Below, one piece after another: positions 36,207-45,000 of a DNA stretch of 62,330 nt (position 1 is its first letter; every line of letters starts with the position of its first letter). Origin of the DNA: Rickettsia endosymbiont of Pseudomimeciton antennatum (GTDB lineage: Bacteria > Pseudomonadota > Alphaproteobacteria > Rickettsiales > Rickettsiaceae); contig JAJIYL010000062.1 of the NCBI GenBank assembly GCA_020881195.1, positions 1 to 62,330 on the forward strand. The letters are read 5' to 3'. The notes under the pieces were generated by a model that worked only from the letters and a program-made list of their open reading frames with translations, was not told the origin of the DNA and searched no databases. Position numbers and translations under genes: made by a program.

Positions 36207-36836
36207 TTATGAAAATAGTCGAATAATTGGTATATCAACAAGATTTGGTAGCTTTACAATATTCTTACATTTAGAGAATATTGTGATGATATTAGATAAA
36301 GATTTAGTAATATATTTGTCAGTATCTATATTATTTTCTGACTCATCTTGAATGTAATAGAGTATGGAAGTTATATAAACACTGAGTAACAAACTTCTCT
36401 TAGTATAATAATTATAATCTATAGACTTATCACCTGCATAACGCCAAATTAAGTCACAAGTACGAAAAGCTGTCTTTGTCGCAAATATGGTATTTGATGG
36501 TGTTGAGAAATAACTACGATTCCTTAAATGTACAAGTTTAGCTATACCATCTTTTATTCTAATTTTTAAGGCTAAATCAATTTTATCCCTTATTTTCGTC
36601 GGAGTTTCTTGCTGAGATAACAACTCCAGCATTTTCTGGTCTTGCCAACTTTCAAAGAAATCAACTATTTCCCTTATACCATCCGGAAAAATTATATGGC
36701 AATATCCTTTAACAAAACCACATTCTGTTTCCGCATCTGCTAATAATTTATTATTCCACTCATTAAAAACTAGCAGTTTTGGTAAAGTCTGTACGAATTG
36801 TACTTTTAAACTATGATATTTCTCTTCAATAGTCAT
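36207..36836 (-). CDS. coq9: COQ9-family ubiquinone biosynthesis protein
   Basis: 209 residues. Lipid-binding accessory factor for ubiquinone biosynthesis in mitochondria and Alphaproteobacteria. KIRDKIDLALKIRIKDGIAK and FATKTAFRTCDLIWRYAGDK match the COQ9 core, followed by YYTKRSLLLSVYITSILYYI (lipid-binding helix). The family is also annotated as rpsU-divergently transcribed protein, and here rpsU is indeed next door in the opposite direction with about 95 bases between. Confidence 0.87.
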   Translation of the reverse strand: MTIEEKYHSLKVQFVQTLPKLLVFNEWNNKLLADAETECGFVKGYCHIIFPDGIREIVDFFESWQDQKMLELLSQQETPTKIRDKIDLALKIRIKDGIAKLVHLRNRSYFSTPSNTIFATKTAFRTCDLIWRYAGDKSIDYNYYTKRSLLLSVYITSILYYIQDESENNIDTDKYITKSLSNIITIFSKCKNIVKLPNLVDIPIIRLFS

Positions 36837-36931
36837 AAATTCATCTTTTAATTATTGACATATTACTTAGTATATAGATAATGTTGATATCATTCAACAA
36901 TCTAATTTGTGCTAAAAGGGGGTAATTAAAA

Positions 36932-37132
36932 GTGATACTAGTAAATGTTCATGCTGGAAATGGTGAACAAGCAATTAAAAATTTGAAAAGAAAAATGCAA
37001 AGAGAGCTTGTTTTTCGTTCAATGAAAATGTCGCGTTTCTATGAACCTCCTTCAGTAAAACGTGTCCGTAAGGATCAAGAAACAGAAAGAAGAAAAAGAA
37101 AAGTTGCTCGTAAACAAATGATGGAAGGTTGA
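36932..37132 (+). CDS. rpsU: 30S ribosomal protein S21
   Basis: 66 residues, strongly basic. VHAGNGEQAIKNLKRKMQ and FEPPSVKRVRK-type sequence (here YEPPSVKRVRKDQE), ending KRKVARKQM, are typical. The start is GTG at 36932, preceded by the strong ribosome site AAAGGGGG, so the GTG is well supported. Divergent from coq9, as in other Alphaproteobacteria. Confidence 0.94.
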   Translation: MILVNVHAGNGEQAIKNLKRKMQRELVFRSMKMSRFYEPPSVKRVRKDQETERRKRKVARKQMMEG

Positions 37133-37138
37133 TCGAGC

Positions 37139-37305
37139 TTAATGCTCTTGGATTGCTTCGTCGTGTTTACACACTCCTCGCAATGACATATATGTGCCTC
37201 AATCGTCATTGCGAGCGAGCGTACGTGAGCGTGGCAATCCATTTTTAATCACTTTCTGGATTGCTTCGTCGGCTAATGCCTCCTCGCTAATAGCGTTTAA
37301 GCACC
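37139..37305. repeat. Dispersed palindromes downstream of rpsU
   Basis: Two to three units: TTGGATTGCTTCGTCGTG/CTCCTCGCAATGAC, CGTCATTGCGAGCGAGCGTA ... GGCAATCCA, and GGATTGCTTCGTCGGCTAAT/GCCTCCTCGCTAATAGCG. Gene-free gap 37133-37366. Confidence 0.6.
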
Positions 37306-37366
37306 TACGCAAGGATAACATCTTTTTTTTCCTATAAGCAAACCCAAGGTTAATATTTGAGGTATT

Positions 37367-38623
37367 ATGATTATTAGAACATATTTTTGCTATATTTTTT
37401 TTATAGGTTTAATAATATCATCTTTTATGATACCCACCCACACCTACGCAGCTGAAATAAAGAAAGCTAATTTGTATATCATAAGCGATAAAGCTTTTGT
37501 TGGGGATCGTAGTCAATTGTTAGGAGTAACAAGAGAAAGCGAGAAATACTTTAAAAGCAAGTCTATTACGCTGAATGTTGAGGAATACGATAAATCTCAA
37601 TTAGAAACCATTAAGGATCAAATTAGCAGTGACAAAAATCTTGCCATTATAGTTTCAGTTGGTTATTACGGCATAGAATCAATAACTAAATTAAAGTCAT
37701 ATCCTGAACTGGCAAAGAAGATTATCGCAGTACATCTTTCTCACCAACTATTAGATAATGGTACTTTATCACACCAGCAACTTGTCCAAGAAAAACGTGA
37801 TAATTTTTTTGGTGCAGACATAATAGCCTTACCTAGCCATACATTAGACAAGCAGAATACTAAGCTTACTGGTGTGAATACTATACTTCTTACTACTAAT
37901 GGGGTAGCCCATAATATGCAGCTATCTGATATTGAATCAGAATATGCTGCATTTAAATCTATGTTCTCTTCCTTCGACAAATCCTCTGATAAATATTTAG
38001 CAGTGATTTTAGCAGGGGATGTACCGGAAAATGGTACATATCATTGCTATACAGATAAAGAAACAGAGAAGTTAGCTGAATATGTTAGTAATCTTGCACT
38101 AAAAAACAATTATTTTGTATTAGTATCCAATGGACCACGTACAGGGAAATATGATTGTCAAAATAATAAAGAACTTAGTGTACATGAAAAAGATAGTATA
38201 ATGGATGTGGTGACGTCAAGTTTCCAAGGAATTTTACAAAAAAATCGAGTGCCATTTAAATTATTTGACTTTAAGAAAGGACAACCAAGTATGTATAAGG
38301 CTATTCTTGGAGCTATTTTATATAACAAGCATAGCTTGATTATAGTACCAGGTGAGTCTACTTCTATGGTCTCGGAAACCGTAGATATGTTACCTGCTAA
38401 AACTGTTACGGTGTATTATAACTCCACAATGAACGAAACCCATAAAAGACATATAAAAAACGAGTTTAATGAAGGAAGAGTGTCAATTATTGATGAGAAT
38501 ATGCATCTTCATTTACCTAATAATATGCGAGCTAAGTATTATTCTGCTAACGAGAATATAGCTAAGGGTATATATACTTTGTGGCATACTCGTACAGTTA
38601 CTATCCCAAAGGTTATTAAATAG
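37367..38623 (+). CDS. Secreted ELM1-like protein (DUF1022 family)
   Basis: 418 residues with a clear signal peptide (FIGLIISSFMIPTHTYA, cut about residue 28). The rest resembles the mitochondrial fission ELM1 / DUF1022 family of GT-B-like proteins: YLAVILAGDVPENGTYHC, YFVLVSNGPRTGKYDC (the family Arg-Thr block) and IIVPGESTSMVSETVDM, matching the D/E-S-x-S-M-x-S-E-A signature. Bacterial ELM1-like proteins are usually cytosolic without a signal sequence, so export is unusual. Role unknown; glycosyltransferase-like or cell-envelope function is possible. It stands alone between repeats. Confidence 0.7.
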   Translation: MIIRTYFCYIFFIGLIISSFMIPTHTYAAEIKKANLYIISDKAFVGDRSQLLGVTRESEKYFKSKSITLNVEEYDKSQLETIKDQISSDKNLAIIVSVGYYGIESITKLKSYPELAKKIIAVHLSHQLLDNGTLSHQQLVQEKRDNFFGADIIALPSHTLDKQNTKLTGVNTILLTTNGVAHNMQLSDIESEYAAFKSMFSSFDKSSDKYLAVILAGDVPENGTYHCYTDKETEKLAEYVSNLALKNNYFVLVSNGPRTGKYDCQNNKELSVHEKDSIMDVVTSSFQGILQKNRVPFKLFDFKKGQPSMYKAILGAILYNKHSLIIVPGESTSMVSETVDMLPAKTVTVYYNSTMNETHKRHIKNEFNEGRVSIIDENMHLHLPNNMRAKYYSANENIAKGIYTLWHTRTVTIPKVIK

Positions 38624-38631
38624 ACCTGGTC

Positions 38632-38668
38632 TACTCAAATGATTTGAAGAATGGGATTTGAAAATGAT
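38632..38668 (+). repeat. Truncated RPE, left end only
   Basis: TACTCAAATGATTTGAAGAA then TGGGATTTGAAAATGA. Only the left arm of the 124-bp element is present; the core and right arm are missing. It is followed at once by dispersed-palindrome sequence. Confidence 0.65.
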
Positions 38669-38687
38669 GAATAAAAAATCTGATCGC

Positions 38688-38797
38688 CAAGCGTCATTGC
38701 GAGTGAGCCACTTTAGTGGCGACAAAGCAATCCAAGTCTATACTAATTTATGGATTGCTTCGTCGCCACCAAAGTGGCTCACTCGCAATGACGCTTG
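38688..38797. repeat. Near-perfect dispersed palindrome, about 110 bp
   Basis: CAAGCGTCATTGCGAGTGAG ... and its complement ending at 38797 pair along both arms: GCCACTTTAGTGGCGAC against GTCGCCACCAAAGTGGC, AAAGCAATCCA against TGGATTGCTT. This is the cleanest copy of the family and gives its full structure. It lies between the ELM1-like gene and trxA. Confidence 0.78.
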
Positions 38798-38830
38798 AGC
38801 TGTATATTAATAACTAAAAATTAAGAGATT

Positions 38831-39154
38831 ATGGCAAGTAATATAACAGATGATTCTTTCGACCAAGAAGTTTTACAATCTACCACACCTGTATTAGTTG
38901 ATTTTTGGGCTGAATGGTGTGGACCATGCAAAATGTTGACACCTATTCTTGAAGAGTTGAGTAAGGCATTGGCAGGCAAGGTAAAAATTGTTAAAATGGA
39001 CATAGAGCGAAATCCTAATATACCTTCAAGTTTAGGTATTCGTGCTATACCTACGATGATTTTATTCAAAGATGGCAAACAACTAGCTACTAAGACTGGA
39101 TTATTTCCTAAAAATACTATTGAAGAGTGGATTAATTCTTCAATAAAAATATAA
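38831..39154 (+). CDS. trxA: Thioredoxin
   Basis: Cytoplasmic dithiol reductant of 107 residues. VLVDFWAEWCGPCKMLTPIL holds the active site WCGPC, and the conserved cis-Pro is in IRAIPTMILFKDG. Length is standard. The ABC transporter genes follow after 16 bases, so co-transcription is possible. Confidence 0.96.
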   Translation: MASNITDDSFDQEVLQSTTPVLVDFWAEWCGPCKMLTPILEELSKALAGKVKIVKMDIERNPNIPSSLGIRAIPTMILFKDGKQLATKTGLFPKNTIEEWINSSIKI

Positions 39155-39170
39155 ATCATGTTTTTAGCAT

Positions 39171-39908
39171 ATGACGTCTAAACTAGTATCTATAGAGATA
39201 TTTGATGGTTTTGTTGAAGGAGTTAATAATCAACAAAGAGTAGAAAGCTTAAGGCGTTTTTTTATTAAAGGAGGCAAGCTTTTTCCTTCGTCAATTCCTA
39301 TCTTGAATAATATAAATTTTTCCTGTCGAGCGGGTGAAAAAATTGCCTTTATTGGTAGTAATGGTTCAGGTAAAAGTTCTTTGCTTAAGGTAATTGCTGG
39401 AATTTATCCATTAAAGTTTGGAAAAATTAAAGTTCATGGCAATTTTGCCGCTATCATTGAAACGGGAGTAGGATTTGAGTTAGAGCAAACTGGCAGAGAA
39501 AATATCAAAATGCTTATGCTTTATAATAATATGTTAAGTCGGTACAGTAAAGAATTAGAACAAGAGATTATAATTTTTTCTGAGCTAGGGAGCAAAATAG
39601 ATTTACCAATAAAAAATTATAGTTCTGGTATGTTATCAAGGTTAGCTTTCTCTGTATCTGCTTTTCAAGATGCAGATATTCTTTTGCTAGATGAAGTTTT
39701 TGCTGCTGGTGATAGTCATTTTGTTGAAAAGTCGACCAATTTTATGAAAAACAAGTTACAAAATATACCAATTTTAATATTAGTAAGTCATCAAGAAACT
39801 ATTATTAAGGAAAATTGTAATAGATGTGTATTATTAAAAGAAGGTAGTATTATTGCAGACGGTCATCCGGATGAAATAATAAAAATTTATAATAGCGGAA
39901 ATTACTAA
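39171..39908 (+). CDS. O-antigen/polysaccharide ABC exporter ATPase (Wzt-like)
   Basis: 245 residues. Walker A FIGSNGSGKSSLLK (about residues 62-75), signature YSSGMLSRLAFSVSA, Walker B DILLLDEVFAAGD, switch LVSHQE. AAIIETGVGFELEQTGRENI is characteristic of polysaccharide and teichoic-acid exporters (Wzt/TagH). The C-terminal carbohydrate-binding domain of some Wzt proteins is absent. Overlaps the permease gene by one base (TAATG). Likely exports LPS O-chain precursors. Confidence 0.88.
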   Translation: MTSKLVSIEIFDGFVEGVNNQQRVESLRRFFIKGGKLFPSSIPILNNINFSCRAGEKIAFIGSNGSGKSSLLKVIAGIYPLKFGKIKVHGNFAAIIETGVGFELEQTGRENIKMLMLYNNMLSRYSKELEQEIIIFSELGSKIDLPIKNYSSGMLSRLAFSVSAFQDADILLLDEVFAAGDSHFVEKSTNFMKNKLQNIPILILVSHQETIIKENCNRCVLLKEGSIIADGHPDEIIKIYNSGNY

Positions 39909-40684
39909 TGATAAAGTATTTTTTTTCCAAAAAATACTGGTTATCAATAATGTTGTTAACCCAGGCTTCTATATCTCGTCAAAATAAAGATTCTTTTTTA
40001 GGTTCGTTATGGGGTTTAGTTCAGCCTTTTGTCCATATAATAACTATTTCATTTTTTTTTGGATTTTTACTTAAACTGCCAAGAGAAGCAATGATTATGA
40101 ATTTAGTTGGAGCTATACCATTATGGACATTTATTATTACCAGCTTAAATATATCAGCAAACTCGTTAATTAGCCGCAGTGGAATCATAAAAAAGATCAT
40201 AATTTCTAGGACTATCTTTCCTATATCAGATAGTTTAGCACAAGTTTATAACCTAATCTATTCATTTGTAGCTATGTATATAGCTTTTATCATCTTATAT
40301 CCTGAAAGATTTAACATAAATATATTTTTTGTACCAATCCTTGTATTGCCGTTGATTATTTCTGTATGTAGTAGTTCTATTGCTTTTGCATTTTTAACCC
40401 CTTATATACGTGATGTTCCCCAGATGTTAAATCTAATTTTGAGTGTTGTATATTGGACCATACCAATAGTGTACCCATATTCTATGGTACCAGAATCAAA
40501 AAGAATATTTTTTGAAATTAACCCTATTTTTCTGGTCATAAGACCAGTTCAATTCTTAATAACAGAAGGAGTACTTCCGGATGCATTTATGATTATCAAG
40601 TCTGTTATTGTAGCTGTTATTTGTGCATTTTTCAGTTATCTTGGCTATAGGTTTTTTGCTAAAAATGTCATATATTATATATGA
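39908..40684 (+). CDS. O-antigen/polysaccharide ABC exporter permease (Wzm-like)
   Basis: 258 residues, six hydrophobic helices. The N-terminal ASISRQNKDSFLGSLWGLVQPFV (shown in part: DSFLGSLWGLVQPFV) and the ISVCSSSIAFAFLTPYIRDV and YWTIPIVYPYSMVPES blocks match the ABC-2 type Wzm/RfbA permeases. Translationally coupled to the ATPase gene. With the wecA-like gene at 45,554 it points to an assembled surface polysaccharide. Confidence 0.87.
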   Translation: MIKYFFSKKYWLSIMLLTQASISRQNKDSFLGSLWGLVQPFVHIITISFFFGFLLKLPREAMIMNLVGAIPLWTFIITSLNISANSLISRSGIIKKIIISRTIFPISDSLAQVYNLIYSFVAMYIAFIILYPERFNINIFFVPILVLPLIISVCSSSIAFAFLTPYIRDVPQMLNLILSVVYWTIPIVYPYSMVPESKRIFFEINPIFLVIRPVQFLITEGVLPDAFMIIKSVIVAVICAFFSYLGYRFFAKNVIYYI

Positions 40685-40689
40685 CACCT

Positions 40690-40792
40690 CAAGTGTCTAT
40701 TGACGAGGAGCAGCTTTGCTGCAACGAAGCAATCCACAAAAATGACCAATGGATTGCTTCGACCTACTTGGGTGGTCTCGCTAATAGACGTG
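40690..40792. repeat. Dispersed palindrome, full copy
   Basis: GTCTATTGACGAGGAGCAGC ... AACGAAGCAATCC, spacer, ATGGATTGCTTCGACC ... GTGGTCTCGCTAATAGACG. Begins six bases after the Wzm stop and may terminate the trxA-wzt-wzm transcript. Confidence 0.65.
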
Positions 40793-40822
40793 GGTAAGGT
40801 GAATATATAAGTAAATTTTATT

Positions 40823-41848
40823 ATGACCCAAGACAAACCAAAACATGACAAAATATTTCGCAAATCTATGGAGAATCCAATAGTTGCCAAATAGTTTCTG
40901 GCAACTCATTTGCCGAAGAATGTGCTGGCTTTAATCGATAGCACATCTTTAAAATTAGAAAAAGATAGTTTTATTGAGCCAGACCTTTCTGAAACTATCT
41001 CGGACGTATTATTTTCTGTTAAGTTCAATGATACTGATGGCTATATTTTTTTATTATTAGAACATCAAAGTACTGTTGATCAGCTAATGGCATTCAGGCT
41101 ATTTAAATGTATGGTTAATATTTGTGATCTATATTTAACTACTAATCATGAAAAATCTAAACGCCTTCCATTAATTTATCCCCTAATACTTTATAACGGC
41201 AAGAAGAAATATGACGCATCGCTTAATATATGGGAGTTATACTCAAATGATTTGAAGAATTGGAACGTAAAACAAGGGGTGAGCGAGCGGAGCGTAGTAA
41301 ACCTACGTGAGCACGCGAATACCCCGAAGTTTTACGGAGGCAATTCTTCAAAGCAGAAGAGTATATTTACCCATCCAGACTTAGCTAGATGCTTCTGGAC
41401 CAATGATTGTCAGCTTGTCAACGTGCATGATATCCCCGACGAAGAACTCAAGAAAAAAGTATGGTCTGGAATTTTGTTATTTTTCCTCAAGCACATCCAC
41501 GAGCGTCAGTTATTGAAAAGATGGCAAGAAATCTCCTATCTGTTGCCAGAATTGAGTAAAATAACAATAGGCTATGACCACATAAGAAATCTATTACAGT
41601 ATACTTTGACCTTTATTAAGCAAAGTGATAAAATAGAGTTAGAAAAAATATTAAAAAATAGTTTAACTAAAGAAAAAGGAGAGGAGCTTATGCCTAGTAT
41701 AGCTCAAGTATGGAAAGAAGAAGGGATTCAAATTGGTAAAGCTGAATTAATAAAAATGATGATAAAAAACGGTAACTCTATTGAGGAAGTAGCAAGAATG
41801 ACTAGGTTATCTATTACAAGAATCAATGAGCTATTGAAAGTACAGTAA
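40823..41848 (+). pseudogene. Rpn-family recombination-promoting nuclease/transposase, broken
   Basis: PD-(D/E)XK nuclease family (transposase_31/Rpn). The original start is ATG 40823 (MTQDKPKHDKIFRKSMENPI), but codon 24 is TAG at 40892-40894, where relatives continue Lys-Glu-Phe-Leu; a GAG to TAG change explains it. After the stop the frame is open to 41848: EPDLSETISDVLFSV and GYIFLLLEHQSTVD (the catalytic block), LPLIYPLILYNGKKKYDA and a C-terminal IGKAELIKMMIKNGNSIEEV. A 126-bp RPE is in frame at residues counted from 41240. Internal initiation at 40910 (TTG) is conceivable but would remove the conserved N-terminus. Confidence 0.82.
41240..41365 (+). repeat. In-frame RPE copy 3, in the Rpn pseudogene
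   Basis: 126 bp, 42 codons, encoding [19 protein letters not shown], then [23 protein letters not shown]. Inserted just after IWEL, between the nuclease core and the C-terminal helical part. Frame retained although the gene carries an upstream nonsense codon. Confidence 0.88.
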
Positions 41849-42001
41849 ACTAGCGTTTATTAGCAAGGCGTTACTTTAGGGTATTATGACTACAACTGTC
41901 GAAAATTAGAAGAGGAAGTGATTTTAGACATGGGGTAAAAGCCGTAGGTCGACTAATCAATCCATAATACGAACCTACAAAACCATAATTAGAATTACGG
42001 T
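41849..42001. other. Short gap with decayed repeat
   Basis: Contains GCGTTTATTAGCAAGGCGTT and GGTCGACTAATCAATCCATA, weakened copies of the dispersed palindrome. No promoter stands out for the following gene. Confidence 0.4.
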
Positions 42002-45000
42002 ATGACACTTGCCCTTGGTTTAAATTCCGGTTTAGATTTTGTTGATTTAAATAATTTACAAGGTCTAAGAGAATTAGATGAATTTTTTTTAAATTTCTTG
42101 CGTGATCATAGCTGTTCTCTCTATCAAACTATTTTGTTATTAAGAACTAATCCCGAGCAAGTTGATCAGAAACATTACTCAGATTTTTTATTAGAAATTT
42201 CACCTATTTTTGATGATTTTCTAGCTGAATTATTTGGTATCGAGCAAGAAATAGCAAATATAAGACTTAGCCATAAAGAGTTTGATATAATTTACGAATG
42301 TAAAAGAAAGTTTGTTCAGCGTGTTGCAGTAAAAAAATATCCTTATGAGAAATTACAAGAGATTGATTTTGCTAATGTATCAAATTCTCTAGCAAAACTT
42401 CTGGAAGTAGGGTGTCACCCTTGCGGGAATGACAAAAATGATTTTACGAGTAAATTTGCTCATCAAGTAGTAGCATGGCAGTTAGATGAAAAAAAATATG
42501 CTTTTGAGTTAGATATAGCAACAAAATATGCGGCTTTTATGGTTTACAATAACGTTGAAAGTCAACTATTCTCTTTACCCAAAAAAATAGATAAAGATAA
42601 TCTAATAGATATTGATAAGGTAGCTAAATATAGAAATCATGCAAGAATAGGATTTGATTATTTAGATTCTACCTCTAATCTAGATACGGTTTTAAACAAC
42701 ACCCATTATTGTATCTATTGTCATAAACAGGAAAAAGACTCGTGTTCTAAGGGGTTATTATACTCAAATGATTTGAAGAATTGGAACGGAAAACAAGGGG
42801 TGAGCGAGCGGAGCGTAGCAAACCTACGTGAGCACGCGAATACCCCGAAGTTTTGCGGAGCCAATTCTTCAAAGCAGAAGAGTATATCAGCTGTACCACA
42901 AAAATTAGGATGTCCACTGAAGCAGAAAATCTCTGAGATGAATTATGTCAAATCAAAGGGATTTAATTTAGCGGCTCTTGCTATTATTGTCATTGATAAT
43001 CCGATGGTAGCTGCTACTGGTCATAGGATTTGTAATGATTGTTCTAATGCTTGCATTTATCAAAAGCAACAACCAGTAGATATTCCTCTTGTTGAGTCCA
43101 ATATTCTAGAGACTACTCTGCTTCTACCTTACGGGGTGGAAATATATTTACTACTTACTAATTGGAATCCGCTTAACATTTTTGCCCCTTTACCAAATCT
43201 TCCAACTAATTATAAGGTTTTAGTAGTTGGTCAAGGACCAGCTGGCTTTAGTTTAAGTCACTACTTATTACGAGACGGACATGATGTGGTAGCTATAGAT
43301 GGTTTAAAAATTACTCCATTACCTTTTGATATTAACAAGCCTATTAAAAATTGGTCTGATTATAAAAAGAACTTATCAGAGAAAATACCTGAAGGTTTTG
43401 GTGGAGTGGCTGAATACGGTATTACCCCAAGATGGGATAAAAATAATTTAACGATATTACGTCTAATACTACAAAGAAATAGTCGGTTTAAGCTTTTTGG
43501 TGGTGTAAGCTTAGATAGTAATATAACTGTGGAGCAGGCGTTTTGTTTAGGATTTGACCATGTTGCTTTATGTGTTGGGGCTGGTAAGCCCAAAATCGTT
43601 GAGATAGAAAACTTTCTGGCAAAAGGTGTTAGAACAGCCTCCGATTTTCTAATGACTTTACAATCAGGAGGAGCTTTTTTAGAGCAATCTATTACTAATT
43701 TGCTTATCAGGATGCCTGTTATTATTATTGGTGGTGGGTTGACCGCTATTGATGCAGCAACTGAAAGCTTAAATTATTATAAATTACAAGTAGAAAAATT
43801 TCTAAAGAGTTACCAGTTGTCAGTTGAGAAAAATGGCAAAAAGCATGCAGAACAACATTGGACCAATGAGGATAGATTAATAGCCGAAGAATTTATCTTG
43901 CATGCAAAGATATTTAAGCAAGCACAAAATAAACAAGCTATCAAACAAATCCTAGATGAATTGGGTGGAGTAACAATTTATTATAGAGGTAGATTAAAAG
44001 ATTCTCCTGCCTATAAGCTAAATCCTGAGGAAGTGATGTATGCTATGGGTACTGGTGTAAAATTTGTTGAAAATATGGTACCTTTGGGTATTGATGTTGA
44101 TCAGTACAACTATGCTCAATCGATAGAATTTGATAATTTAGGTGTAAGAAGAAAATTTAAGGTACGGACTGTACTTATGGCAATAGGTACCGATAAAGAT
44201 GAAGTAAATAATTATTTAGAAGACAATATAACCTATTTTGGTGATTGTAATCCTTTATACTCTGGAAGTGTGGTTAAAGCTATAGCAAGTAGTAAAGAAG
44301 GGTACAAAAATATCGGAAAAAAACTTATCAAAAATAGCCCAAATTTTCCTGGTAGCTATATAGATTTCTTCGCTCAATTAGATTATCTATTAATGAGCCG
44401 TATTGAAGAGGTTAATATTCTATCTGATAAGATAGTAGAGCTTGTAATACATTCTCCTCTTGCTGCTCAAAATTTTCAACCAGGGCAGTTTTTCCGTTTG
44501 CAAAATTATTCTAGTGATATTTCAAAAATTATTAAACCTTTGGCTGTTGCTGGAGCTTATGTTGATTCAGAAAAGGGGTTAATTCATTTGATAGTTTGGC
44601 AAAGTGGTAAATCAAGTAAATTATGTAAATATCTGTTGCGGGGTGAGCTAGTTGCTCTAATGGGACCTAATGGCAAGCCAACTGAGATATTAAAAGATAG
44701 CAATATAGTTCTGGTTGGTGGAGGGGTTGGAAATGCGATTTTATGCTCAATAGCGAAAGCTCTTAAAAATAATAATTGTAAAATTATATATTTTGCTGGT
44801 TATAAAAATTTACAAGATAGATTTTATCAAGAAAGAATTGAAGAATCAGCCGATATAGTAGTTTGGTGTTGTGAGGAGGGGATTTTATCAAAAAATCGGT
44901 CGCAAGATATTAGTGTTAAGGGTGATTTGCTGTATGCTATAATGGGGTACTGTTATCTTTGGAAAGATTTTACTATAAATAGGATAATAGCTGCCGGTGT

